Positions 15,675-22,163 of a stretch of DNA of 22,163 bases are shown here, in pieces. The stretch covers positions 1 through 22,163 of the forward strand of contig SFHJ01000026.1 in assembly GCA_004555655.1 (NCBI GenBank), written 5' to 3'. This DNA is from Clostridiales bacterium. GTDB taxonomy: Bacteria > Bacillota > Clostridia > Oscillospirales > Oscillospiraceae. The translations under genes and the position numbers were made by a program. The notes beneath the pieces were generated by a model, which ran no database searches, had not been told where the DNA came from, and saw only the letters and a program-made list of their open reading frames with translations. Positions within the stretch are counted from its first letter, which is position 1; each line of letters begins with the position of its first letter.

Positions 15675-15702
15675 TTCACACCGGAATTTGGTATCATATA
15701 CT
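15675..15702 (+). promoter_or_regulatory. Promoter of the nucleoside-salvage operon
   Basis: TTCACA (15675-15680), a 16-nt spacer and TATACT (15697-15702) match the sigma-A consensus 5/6 and 5/6. The leader to tdk is about 45 nt. I do not see an obvious DeoR-type operator. Confidence 0.6.
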
Positions 15703-15752
15703 TGCAGACTATCCCCGTTCTGCGAAAAAAGAGAAACAGATGAGGTGAAACA

Positions 15753-16367
15753 ATGGCGAAGCTGTATTTCAAATACGGCGCAATGGGCAGCTCGAAGACC
15801 GCGACGGCGCTCATCACCAAGTACAACTATGAAGAGCGCGGCATGCGCGTCTGGCTCATCAAGCCCGCGGCCGACAGCCGCGACGGCGAGTTCACGCTCC
15901 GCTCGCGCGTGGGACTCACGGCCGAGGCGGAGGCCATCGGCCCGGACAAGGACATCCGCGCGCTCTACGCCCGGCGCGAGGCGGTGGACGTCATCATTGT
16001 TGACGAGTGCCAGTTTATGACCGGCAAGCAGATCGACGAGCTGCGCGAGCTGGTCGACCGCGAGGATCTGCCGGTGCTCTGCTTCGGCCTGCGGACGGAT
16101 TTTCAGACGAAGCTCTTCCCCGGCAGCCGCAGGCTGTTTGAGCTGGCCGATTCCATCACCGAGATCAAGACCATCTGCGACTGCGGAAGAAAAGCCACGG
16201 TCAACGCCCGTCTCAGCCCCGAGGGCTACGTTGTGACCGAGGGCAGTCAGGTCTTCCTCGGCGGCAATGACAGCTATATCGCCATGTGCCACAAATGCTA
16301 TCAGGACTATATCAAAGGACACAGAAAGGTGGAATTTCTCCATGGAAATGAACGAGATTCTGAGTAA
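15753..16367 (+). CDS. tdk: Thymidine kinase (type II)
   Basis: The enzyme phosphorylates thymidine (and deoxyuridine) to dTMP with ATP. The 204-residue protein has the Walker A GAMGSSKT at 9-16, the DECQF motif with likely catalytic Glu85 at 84-88, and a lid region from about 155 (SPEGYVVTEGSQVFLGG). The zinc site is CxC (Cys142/144) plus CxxC (Cys179/182). The first pair is CDC rather than the usual CxxC, a small variation. The ATG at 15753 follows GAGGTG at 5-nt spacing. It is first in the salvage operon and its 3' end overlaps deoC by 26 nt. Confidence 0.97.
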   Translation: MAKLYFKYGAMGSSKTATALITKYNYEERGMRVWLIKPAADSRDGEFTLRSRVGLTAEAEAIGPDKDIRALYARREAVDVIIVDECQFMTGKQIDELRELVDREDLPVLCFGLRTDFQTKLFPGSRRLFELADSITEIKTICDCGRKATVNARLSPEGYVVTEGSQVFLGGNDSYIAMCHKCYQDYIKGHRKVEFLHGNERDSE

Positions 16368-17001
16368 AGTCGACCATACCCTTTTGAGCCAGGGCGCGAC
16401 CTGGGACGAGATCCGGGCCATCTGCGACGACGGCATGAAGTACCATACCGCCTCCGTCTGCATCCCGGCAAGCTATGTGAAGAGGGCGGCGGAGTATGTG
16501 GATGGAAAGCTCGCCATCTGCACCGTCATCGGCTTCCCCAACGGCTACTCCACCACGAAGGCCAAGTGCTTTGAAGCCTCCGACGCGGTGGATAACGGCG
16601 CGGAAGAGATCGACATGGTCATCAACATCGGCTGGGTGAAGGATCAGCGCTGGGACGATCTTCTGGCCGAGATCAAGGCCGTCAAGGCCGCGTGCCGCGG
16701 CAGGCTCCTGAAGGTCATCATCGAGACGTGCCTGCTGACCGACGAGGAAAAAATCAAAATGTGCGAAATCGTCTCCAACTCCGGCGCGGAGTATATCAAG
16801 ACCTCCACAGGCTTCTCGAGCGCCGGCGCGACGTTCCACGATGTGGAGCTGTTCGCGCAGCACGTCACGAACGGCGTGAAGATCAAGGCCGCGGGCGGCA
16901 TTTCGTCCATCGACGACGCGGAGAAGTTCATCGCGCTCGGCGCGTCGAGACTCGGCACCAGCCGCATTGTGAAAATCGTAAAACAGAACGAACATCAATA
17001 A
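16342..17001 (+). CDS. deoC: Deoxyribose-phosphate aldolase
   Basis: DeoC splits 2-deoxyribose-5-phosphate into glyceraldehyde-3-phosphate and acetaldehyde, linking deoxynucleoside breakdown to glycolysis. The protein is 219 residues from the ATG at 16342 (an ATG at 16348 is also possible). The TIM barrel shows the catalytic Asp91 in EIDMVINIG, the Schiff-base Lys153 in EYIKTSTGFSSAG, and the proton-relay Lys182 in KIKAAGGIS. The ribosome binding site AAAGGTGG lies within the end of tdk, and the genes overlap by 26 nt, which favours coupled translation. Confidence 0.98.
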   Translation: MEMNEILSKVDHTLLSQGATWDEIRAICDDGMKYHTASVCIPASYVKRAAEYVDGKLAICTVIGFPNGYSTTKAKCFEASDAVDNGAEEIDMVINIGWVKDQRWDDLLAEIKAVKAACRGRLLKVIIETCLLTDEEKIKMCEIVSNSGAEYIKTSTGFSSAGATFHDVELFAQHVTNGVKIKAAGGISSIDDAEKFIALGASRLGTSRIVKIVKQNEHQ

Positions 17002-17014
17002 AAGGAGAATCACT

Positions 17015-17755
17015 ATGAACTATCCGACGCCGCACATCAACGCCAGACCCGGTGACTTCGGCCAGACCGTTCTGATGCCGGGCGATCCCCTGCGCTCGAA
17101 ATTCATCGCGGAAAATTTTCTGGAAAATGCGAGACTTGTCAACAACGTCCGCGGCGTGCACGGCTACACCGGCACCTACAAGGGCGTAAAGGTCTCGGTC
17201 ATGGCCTCGGGCATGGGCATGCCGTCGATCGGCATCTACTCGTGGGAGCTGTTCAATGCGTTTGAGGTGGAAAACATCATGCGCATCGGCTCGGCCGGCG
17301 CGGTGCAGGACGAGATCAACCTCTATGACATTGTCATCGCGCAGGGCGCGTGCACCGACTCGCGCTGGGCCGAGCAGTACCATCTGGCGGGCACGTTCGC
17401 GCCCATTGCCGACTTTAACATGCTGCAGACCTGCGTCGAGACGGCGCGTGAGATGGGCGCGAACTACCATGTGGGCAACGTCCTCTCCTCCGACCGCTTC
17501 TACGGCGATGACGACGATATGGCGGGCGGCTGGATCGCCAACAACGGCTGGCAGAAGATGGGCGTGATGGCCCTTGAGATGGAGGCGGCAGCGCTGTACA
17601 TGAACGCCGCGCGCTGCAAAAAGCATGCGCTCGCCATCTGCACCATCTCCGACCACGTGCTGCGCCACGAGTTCACCACCGCCGAGGAGCGGCAGAACTC
17701 CTTCACGCAGATGATGGAGCTGGCGCTCGACACGGCGGTCAAGCTGGAAAAGTAA
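17015..17755 (+). CDS. deoD: Purine nucleoside phosphorylase, DeoD type
   Basis: The enzyme cleaves purine (deoxy)ribonucleosides with phosphate to the base and (deoxy)ribose-1-phosphate, the substrate of DeoB. The 246-residue protein fits the hexameric bacterial DeoD class: the N-terminal MPGDPLRSKF phosphate-site motif (21-30), RIGSAGA (90-96), the EME ribose-binding motif (188-190), and Asp213 with Arg217 in ISDHVLRHE, equivalent to the catalytic Asp/Arg pair. The ATG at 17015 has AAAGGAG at 7-nt spacing; the gene is 13 nt after deoC and 9 nt before deoB. Confidence 0.97.
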   Translation: MNYPTPHINARPGDFGQTVLMPGDPLRSKFIAENFLENARLVNNVRGVHGYTGTYKGVKVSVMASGMGMPSIGIYSWELFNAFEVENIMRIGSAGAVQDEINLYDIVIAQGACTDSRWAEQYHLAGTFAPIADFNMLQTCVETAREMGANYHVGNVLSSDRFYGDDDDMAGGWIANNGWQKMGVMALEMEAAALYMNAARCKKHALAICTISDHVLRHEFTTAEERQNSFTQMMELALDTAVKLEK

Positions 17756-17764
17756 GGTGATGAA

Positions 17765-18925
17765 ATGAAACGAATCTTTTTGATCGTGCTGGATTCCTTT
17801 GGCGTCGGCTACGAGCCGGACGCAGCAGACTTCGGCGACGTGGGCGCAAATACGTTAAAATCCTGCGCATCGTCTGAAAAGTTCCGCATGGACAATCTGC
17901 TCGCGGCCGGCCTTGGCAATCTCGACGGTGTGGACTACCTGCCGAAAGCCGTTGCGCCCACCGCAGCCGTTGCACGCCTGCAGGAGCGCTCGAAGGGCAA
18001 GGACACGACCATCGGCCACTGGGAGATCGCGGGCGTGGTATCGGAGCAGCCGCTGCCGACGTACCCGAACGGCTTCCCTGAGGAGGTCCTCGCGCCGTTT
18101 CGCGCGCAGACGGGCCGCGGCGTTCTGTGCAACCTGCCATACTCGGGCACCGAGGTCATCAAGGACTATGGCAAGGAGCACGTGGAAACGGGCGATCTGA
18201 TCGTCTACACGTCCGCCGACTCGGTGTTCCAGATCGCGGCGCACGAGGATATTGTCCCGCCCGGGCAGCTCTATGAATATTGCCGCATCGCGCGCAGAAT
18301 CCTTGTGGGTAAGCACGGCGTGGGCCGCGTGATCGCACGCCCGTTTGAAGGCGAGTGGCCGTACACGCGCACCAGCCGCCGGCATGATTTCTCGCTCGAG
18401 CCACCCGCAAAAACGATGCTCGATATCCTGAAAGACGCGGGAAAAACCGTCATCGGCGTGGGCAAGATCCACGATATCTTCGCCGGGCAGGGCCTGACAG
18501 AGTTCACCTACACCGCCGGCAACCGTGACGGAATGGAAAAGACGATGGCGTATGCCGAAAAGGACTTCGAGGGCCTTTGCTTTGTGAACCTCGTCGACTA
18601 CGACATGCTCTACGGCCACCGCAGAAACATTGACGGCTATGCCGAAGCGCTGCACGAATTTGACGCATGGCTGCCGGGCTTTCTGGAAAAGCTGGGGGAG
18701 GACGATCTTGTCATCATCACCGCCGACCACGGCTGTGACCCCGGGTATTCTGCGCACACCGACCACACGCGCGAGTATATCCCCATGCTCGCACTGGGCA
18801 AACACGTGCGCCCCGTGAATCTCGGCACGCGCCTGGGCTTCGGCGACATCGCCGCGACAGTGCTTTCGCTTCTGGGCGTGCAGGGCGGCGTGCAGGGCGA
18901 GAGCTTTGCACGGGAGATCATCTGA
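17765..18925 (+). CDS. deoB: Phosphopentomutase
   Basis: DeoB converts (deoxy)ribose-1-phosphate to the 5-phosphate, connecting DeoD and Cdd products to DeoC. The 386-residue protein has the alkaline-phosphatase-superfamily fold with metal ligands in FLIVLDSFGVG (5-15) and in ITADHGCDP and HTDHTREYIP near the C-terminus. The phospho-accepting Thr lies in KDTTIGHWEIAG (about residue 81). The cap domain is in the middle. Length is normal (about 390). The ribosome binding site AAGGTG spans the deoD stop, so the two genes are tightly linked. Confidence 0.98.
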   Translation: MKRIFLIVLDSFGVGYEPDAADFGDVGANTLKSCASSEKFRMDNLLAAGLGNLDGVDYLPKAVAPTAAVARLQERSKGKDTTIGHWEIAGVVSEQPLPTYPNGFPEEVLAPFRAQTGRGVLCNLPYSGTEVIKDYGKEHVETGDLIVYTSADSVFQIAAHEDIVPPGQLYEYCRIARRILVGKHGVGRVIARPFEGEWPYTRTSRRHDFSLEPPAKTMLDILKDAGKTVIGVGKIHDIFAGQGLTEFTYTAGNRDGMEKTMAYAEKDFEGLCFVNLVDYDMLYGHRRNIDGYAEALHEFDAWLPGFLEKLGEDDLVIITADHGCDPGYSAHTDHTREYIPMLALGKHVRPVNLGTRLGFGDIAATVLSLLGVQGGVQGESFAREII

Positions 18926-18937
18926 GGAGGAAGCGGT

Positions 18938-19354
18938 ATGAATCCTGTCGAGCTGATCCATCTGGCAAAGCAGGCCATGCAGCGCGCGTATACGCCGTAT
19001 TCCGGATATAAGGTCGGCGCGGCGCTTGTTACAAAGCAGGGCGACGTGTATCTCGGCTGCAACATTGAAAATGCGGCCTTCGGCCCGTCAAACTGCGCCG
19101 AGCGCACCGCGTTCTTCACGGCCATCTGCGCGGGCGAACGCGAATTTGAAGCCATTGCCGTCGTCGGCGGCAAGGACGGCGTGGTGACGGATATCTTTCC
19201 GCCGTGCGGCGTCTGCCGGCAGGTCATGCAGGAGTTCTGCGGCCCGGATTTCATGATCTATATGGGCCGCGGCGACGACAGCTTCGAGGCGGTACGGCTG
19301 GACGCGCTGCTGCCCTATGGTTTTTCCGCCAAGGAATATATGAACGAAACGTAA
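18938..19354 (+). CDS. cdd: Cytidine deaminase
   Basis: The enzyme deaminates cytidine and deoxycytidine to uridine and deoxyuridine. The 138-residue protein has substrate residues in CNIENAAFG (41-49), the zinc/catalytic site CAE with Cys53 and Glu55, and PPCGVC with Cys90 and Cys93, giving the three-Cys zinc site of small tetrameric enzymes. The ATG at 18938 follows GAGGAGG, 12 nt after deoB, so it belongs to the same operon. No pyrimidine nucleoside phosphorylase is seen in the window. Confidence 0.97.
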   Translation: MNPVELIHLAKQAMQRAYTPYSGYKVGAALVTKQGDVYLGCNIENAAFGPSNCAERTAFFTAICAGEREFEAIAVVGGKDGVVTDIFPPCGVCRQVMQEFCGPDFMIYMGRGDDSFEAVRLDALLPYGFSAKEYMNET

Positions 19355-19365
19355 AAATTCATCTA

Positions 19366-19383
19366 TTTCACAAAAAAGTGAAA
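19366..19383 (+). terminator. Weak A/T-rich hairpin after cdd
   Basis: TTTCAC (19366-19371) and GTGAAA (19378-19383) pair around A6. It has no T-run, so it may only partly stop transcription entering the BMP lipoprotein gene. Confidence 0.3.
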
Positions 19384-19389
19384 ATCCAG

Positions 19390-19418
19390 TTGATTTTCCG
19401 AACGCAATGTGTCATAAT
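19390..19418 (+). promoter_or_regulatory. Own promoter of the BMP lipoprotein gene
   Basis: TTGATT (19390-19395), a 17-nt spacer and CATAAT (19413-19418) form a good sigma-A-type promoter. The leader of about 60 nt contains a small hairpin, GCGCC (19427-19431) with GGCGC (19436-19440). A separate promoter fits the need for more binding protein than enzymes. Confidence 0.7.
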
Positions 19419-19484
19419 GTGCATACGCGCCGGAAGGCGCAAAAATTTCCCGTACAAAAATAATTTGATATGGAGGAACCAAAA

Positions 19485-20690
19485 ATGAAAAAGATCCTTG
19501 CACTGCTGCTGGCTCTTGTGATGGTTCTGGGCCTCGTCGCCTGCGCTTCCAGCGAGAAGCCTGAAGAGCCCAAGACGGAAGAGCCCGCTGCCACTGAGCC
19601 CGCTGCCGAGGAGCCCGCTGCTGAAGAGCCGGCCGCCGAGGAGCCCGCTGCTGAAGAACCCGCTGAAGAACCCGCCGCTGAGGCCATCATCAAGAAGGTC
19701 GCCCTCGTCACCGACGTCGGCACCATCGACGACGAGTCCTTCAACCAGGCGACCTGGCAGGGCGTTGTCGCCTACTGCGAGGCCAACAACATCGAGTACA
19801 CCTACTATCAGCCCACTGACGACAGCAACGATGCCCGCTGCATCTCCATCGACCAGGCCGTTGCCGAGGGCGCAAACGTTGTCGTTATGCCCGGCTTCCT
19901 GTTCGGCGTCGCTCTGATCTACGAACAGGATAAATATCCCGATGTCTACTTCCTGGCCATCGACGTGGGCGCCGGCGATCTGACCGAGGACTACGTCACC
20001 TACTACGAGCCGTCCGCCAACACCGTCTGCGCCACCTTCGCGGAAGAGCAGGCCGGTTATCTGGCTGGCTACGCTGTCGTCATGGACGGCTACACCAAGC
20101 TGGGCTTCCTGGGCGGCATGGCCGTTCCCGCCGTCATCCGCTATGGCTACGGCTTCCTGCAGGGCGCGCGTGACGCCGCTGCCGAGCTGGGCGTTGACGT
20201 CTCCTGCAACTACACCTACGGCGGCCAGTTCTATGGCGACGCCAACATCACCGCGAAGATGGAAGGCTGGTACGCCGGCGGCACCGAGATCGTGTTTGCC
20301 TGCGGCGGCGGCATCTACACCTCCGCTGTGGAGGCTGCCAACCTGAACGGCGCGAAGGTCGTCGGCGTTGACGTCGACCAGAGCTACATCGATCCGTGCA
20401 TCGTCACCTCCGCCATGAAGGGCCTGCAGAACGTCACCGAGACCATCCTGGCCGAGCTGAATGCCGGCAACTGGTCCAACTACAGCGGCAAGTTCATGAC
20501 CTACTCCCTGACCGAGGGCGACTATGTCGGCATCCCGACCGCGGAAGGCTCCTGGAGATTCGATTCCTTCACGGTTGAGCAGTACGAGGCTGTCAAGGGC
20601 GCCATCATGTCCGGCAGCATCACGGTCGACAACAACTCCGACAACGCTTACCCCGAGATTGAGGGCATCGCTGTCACCTACGTCGACTAA
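19485..20690 (+). CDS. BMP/PnrA-family nucleoside-binding lipoprotein
   Basis: This is the extracellular substrate-binding lipoprotein of an ABC importer. The BMP (Med/PnrA) family typically binds purine or other nucleosides, which fits the adjacent tdk-deoC-deoD-deoB-cdd genes. The 401-residue precursor starts MKKILALLLALVMVLGLVAC, with the lipobox LVAC and lipidated Cys20. A Glu/Pro/Ala-rich tether follows (about 21-67), then the two-lobed domain from KVALVTDVG(T)IDDESFNQ (about 71-88), with the aromatic/acidic ligand region typical of the family. The ATG at 19485 has TGGAGGA at 7-nt spacing; the frame extends 5 codons upstream only by a non-preferred ATG at 19470. The permease and ATPase genes that usually follow are missing here; mobile DNA lies next instead. 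Confidence 0.93.
   Translation: MKKILALLLALVMVLGLVACASSEKPEEPKTEEPAATEPAAEEPAAEEPAAEEPAAEEPAEEPAAEAIIKKVALVTDVGTIDDESFNQATWQGVVAYCEANNIEYTYYQPTDDSNDARCISIDQAVAEGANVVVMPGFLFGVALIYEQDKYPDVYFLAIDVGAGDLTEDYVTYYEPSANTVCATFAEEQAGYLAGYAVVMDGYTKLGFLGGMAVPAVIRYGYGFLQGARDAAAELGVDVSCNYTYGGQFYGDANITAKMEGWYAGGTEIVFACGGGIYTSAVEAANLNGAKVVGVDVDQSYIDPCIVTSAMKGLQNVTETILAELNAGNWSNYSGKFMTYSLTEGDYVGIPTAEGSWRFDSFTVEQYEAVKGAIMSGSITVDNNSDNAYPEIEGIAVTYVD
19577..19682 (+). repeat. Tandem EEPAA-coding repeat in the lipoprotein tether
   Basis: Imperfect 15-nt units coding EEPAA/TEPAA are repeated about seven times behind the lipidated cysteine. Two larger 30-nt units are nearly identical at the DNA level, which suggests slippage or unequal exchange. 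The segment probably spaces the binding domain off the membrane through the wall. Confidence 0.7.
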
Positions 20691-20758
20691 TTGTTGAACG
20701 AACCAAAAAACCGCGGGCTTAGCCGGGTGGTCGTAAAACAGTAAAATGAAAAAATGGT

Positions 20759-20775
20759 GAAAACCTTGAGTTTTC
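20759..20775. repeat. Short inverted repeat near the element edge
   Basis: GAAAAC (20759-20764) and GTTTTC (20770-20775) pair around a 5-nt loop in the gap between the lipoprotein and the chimeric gene. It could be part of an attachment site or a weak terminator. Confidence 0.3.
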
Positions 20776-20783
20776 AAAGGGTG

Positions 20784-20805
20784 CGGCGTGACTTCGGTCA
20801 CGCCG
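20784..20805. terminator. TTCG-loop hairpin across the chimeric gene's stop codon
   Basis: CGGCGTGAC (20784-20792) and GTCACGCCG (20797-20805) form a perfect 9-bp stem with a TTCG tetraloop on the plus strand. The minus-strand stop codon (20798-20800) is inside it. It is followed by a T-rich stretch on the plus strand (TTTCCTCTTTC), so it could also terminate the lipoprotein mRNA. Confidence 0.55.
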
Positions 20806-21646
20806 TTTCCTCTTTCATCAGTTCATTCAGCGGGATGAAGCCCAGCCCATCGTACTTGATGTGGATGTGCTGCACACGCTTTCCGCTGGATTTGTCCGGT
20901 GCATCCACATAGATAGCTGACACCAGCTCCCGCAGAGCGTAGCCGTCCAGCTCGTCGATGCCCACATACTTGTGCGCCGTCTGAATGAACTTCTCAATGT
21001 TTTCGTTCTGTCGTTCCTGTACTTCAATTTCCTGTCGCAAAGTTACGCACTCGGCCTCCAACTGCTTCTGCTCCGTTTCGTAGGTCAGACTCAGCATATC
21101 GAAGCGGTCATCACTCAGCCGTCCGCTGGCGTTGTCCTCGTAAATCCTGATAAACAGCCGTTTCAGCTCAGCGATGCGGTTTTCGTTCCGCTCCAGCCGT
21201 TTTCTGCGGATGCGGATCTGCTCACCGCTTTCCAGCCGGAGCTGTTCTTCCATTACCGCACGGAAATGAATGGCGAAGTCCACCACCATACCCCGGTTTA
21301 CAAACTGCTCCAACAAAAATTGCCTTGCAAGGTCGATGTTCTCCTGCATGGAGAACTCGTTCTGCAAGGCAATATCGAAGCTATATGCAAGCTGGGCTTT
21401 CCTTCCATATTCCACTTTCTCTACGGCGTTCCAAAGGGTTTCCCGGTCAGCGTACTCCGGCGGGGCGTGGGCGGGCAGCAGGATTTCCGAACAGATCACG
21501 CCACCCTTGCGGGTGTAGTCGCTGTCCTCGCCGTAATACTCGCTGTGCAGCTTTTCGCCGGAGCGATAGGCGGCAGACGCAATAGCGGATTGTCCTGCGC
21601 TGCGCTTGATTTGGGTTACATGAAAATGATACAGAGCGATAGTCAA
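20798..21646 (-). pseudogene. Chimera: MobA/MobL relaxase N-terminus fused in frame to a serine-recombinase C-terminus
   Basis: The 282-residue frame starts at a TTG (21646) directly after a stop triplet, overlapping the end of the DUF3847 gene, with GGAG just upstream. Residues 1-127 read as the N-terminus of a MobA/MobL (MobQ-type) relaxase: ALYHFHVTQIKRSAGQSA, AAYRSGEKL with the likely catalytic Tyr27, and SDYTRKGGV, ending at VVDFAIH. Family members continue there with the metal-binding HxH (NPHxH) motif, which is absent. Residues from about 128 instead match the long coiled coil plus DUF4368 C-terminus of TndX-type large serine recombinases (NRIAELKRLFIRIYEDNASG, then GKRVQHIHIKYDGLGFI). 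Neither parent enzyme's active site is complete, so both activities are probably lost. It most likely arose by an internal deletion; an assembly error is the main alternative. Confidence 0.8.
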
Positions 21647-21957
21647 TCATCTCCAAACTCAATTTTGTTGTGTTCGTTGACGGCTTCCATGAGCAGGCCC
21701 TTGACCTCCGGCAAGACGAAGGCTTTTTCCGCAAAGGCATAGAACTCGGTTTCAGTCAAAATCTTTGCAAGCGGAGCCACGCTCTCGATGGCAGCTCCAC
21801 GGGTGATAAGGTGGTGCGCCCGCTTCCGGCGGTCACCCTTTTCATAGTAGACGGCTCGGTTTTCAAGCTGCTGCTGTTTGTGCCGGAGTTGGGCAAGCTG
21901 GCGCTCATTGGCGGTAATCTCGGCCTTCAGTTCCGGGATGGTTTTCTGTTTTGTCAT
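21643..21957 (-). CDS. DUF3847-type accessory protein of mobilizable elements
   Basis: The protein is 104 residues, with an N-terminal charged coiled coil (about 5-35, Glu/Gln/Lys/Arg-rich) followed by the family-like segment RKRAHHLITRGAAIES (about 44-59) and the LPEVKGLL motif near the C-terminus. Small proteins of this type are encoded directly in front of MobA/MobL relaxases in Firmicute conjugative and mobilizable elements; they are thought to act as mobilization accessory factors, but the biochemical role is not established. The ATG at 21957 follows AAGGAGG at 9-nt spacing. The stop overlaps the TTG start of the relaxase remnant, the usual tight mob-operon arrangement. Confidence 0.8.
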   Translation of the reverse strand: MTKQKTIPELKAEITANERQLAQLRHKQQQLENRAVYYEKGDRRKRAHHLITRGAAIESVAPLAKILTETEFYAFAEKAFVLPEVKGLLMEAVNEHNKIEFGDD

Positions 21958-21994
21958 AGTGCATGACCTCCTTTTTGATGGGATGGATGGGTTG

Positions 21995-22027
21995 AAAAAG
22001 ACCGCCTACATTTTCGGTAGACGGTCT
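21995..22027 (-). terminator. Terminator or attenuator in front of the mob genes
   Basis: Arms 21999-22009 and 22017-22027 pair over 10 of 11 positions with a 7-nt loop, and on the minus strand a TTTTTC run follows. It would end the gene upstream (outside the window) or attenuate the mob genes, whose first ATG lies about 40 nt downstream. Confidence 0.65.
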
Positions 22028-22051
22028 GACTGACAGTATGAGATTTTCAGA

Positions 22052-22100
22052 CTTTGCGGCGGGAACTGTCTGCTGAAAGCAGATTGTTCCCACCGCAAAG
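22052..22100. repeat. 23-nt-arm inverted repeat, candidate part of oriT
   Basis: Arms 22052-22074 and 22078-22100 pair over 20 of 23 positions around a 3-nt loop. Two more hairpins follow: GCTGC/GCAGC (22113-22126) and GGTCTCC/GGAGACC (22140-22156). Such a cluster directly upstream of a relaxase operon is where transfer origins of mobilizable elements are found. The function is inferred from position and shape. No gene is seen in 21958-22163. Confidence 0.45.
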
Positions 22101-22163
22101 TGTGCTGGGATAGCTGCGTGAGCAGCGCAAGGGGGCGCGGGTCTCCGGTGGAGACCTCAAAGC

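Larger units (their letters stand above)
20725..22163 (-). mobile_element. End of a decayed integrative mobilizable element
   Basis: The minus-strand block holds a DUF3847-type accessory gene, a fused relaxase/serine-recombinase remnant and oriT-like inverted repeats, and differs in style (less G/C-extreme, different gene types) from the salvage operon it abuts. In large-serine-recombinase elements the recombinase 3' end lies next to an attachment site, so the left edge should fall between the lipoprotein stop (20690) and 20798. The start given here is an estimate from where a possible terminator arm breaks off. The right side runs out of the window. Confidence 0.6.

Noticed and set aside
20798..21646. 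Functional relaxase
   Set aside because: The HxH metal-binding motif and everything after it in the relaxase domain are replaced by recombinase sequence.
1..22163. CRISPR arrays, tRNA or rRNA genes
   Set aside because: No regularly spaced direct repeats, cloverleaf sequences or rRNA signatures were seen on either strand. This was by eye, so a tRNA or covariance-model scan could still find a small RNA.

Overview
The window is GC-rich chromosomal DNA from an anaerobic Clostridia-class Firmicute. Codon use and gene content fit a gut Oscillospiraceae-type bacterium, but the genus cannot be fixed from the sequence. The reasons are the glmU-prs-pth-mfd gene order (the Bacillus/Clostridium gcaD-prs-ctc-pth-fin-mfd neighbourhood without ctc and fin), pyruvate phosphate dikinase, rubrerythrin, a VanW-type envelope protein, a BMP lipoprotein, strong AGGAGG-type ribosome binding sites and sigma-A-like promoters.

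Layout. Positions 1-240 hold the 3' end of an unrecognised zinc-ribbon gene. A VanW-family envelope protein (427-2154, -) and ppdK (2540-5170, -) follow, each with its own promoter and terminator. A ParB/Noc-like gene (5553-6368, +) is divergent from ppdK and has an unusual cluster of short repeats upstream. It converges on a leftward group: rubrerythrin (6479-7015), an RlmI-type 23S rRNA methyltransferase (7095-8273) and a GtrA-family membrane protein (8294-8734). From about 9.0 kb the rightward housekeeping block runs glmU-like, prs, pth, mfd and ends at a strong terminator near 15.64 kb. A nucleoside-salvage operon follows: tdk, deoC, deoD, deoB, cdd, then a BMP-family nucleoside-binding lipoprotein (19485-20690) with its own promoter. 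Together these would import nucleosides, cleave or deaminate them, and feed deoxyribose into glycolysis or thymidine into dTMP.

Right end (about 20.7-22.16 kb). The operon stops at the edge of a decayed integrative mobilizable element carried on the minus strand. It has a DUF3847-type accessory protein and then one reading frame that joins the first 127 residues or so of a MobA/MobL relaxase, cut just before its HxH motif, to the C-terminal coiled-coil/DUF4368 region of a large serine recombinase. Upstream of these genes lie a terminator hairpin and a 23-nt-arm inverted repeat that could be part of an oriT. The ABC permease and ATPase genes usually found with a BMP lipoprotein are absent from the window; they may have been displaced by this insertion.

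The most unusual items are the relaxase-recombinase chimera, the GlmU homologue with a degenerate uridylyltransferase half but intact acetyltransferase half, the repeat cluster before the parB-like gene, and the VanW gene that has a textbook promoter but no standard start codon at the beginning of its open frame. I see no clear evidence of a wholly new defence or signalling system. No tRNA, rRNA or CRISPR array was recognised.
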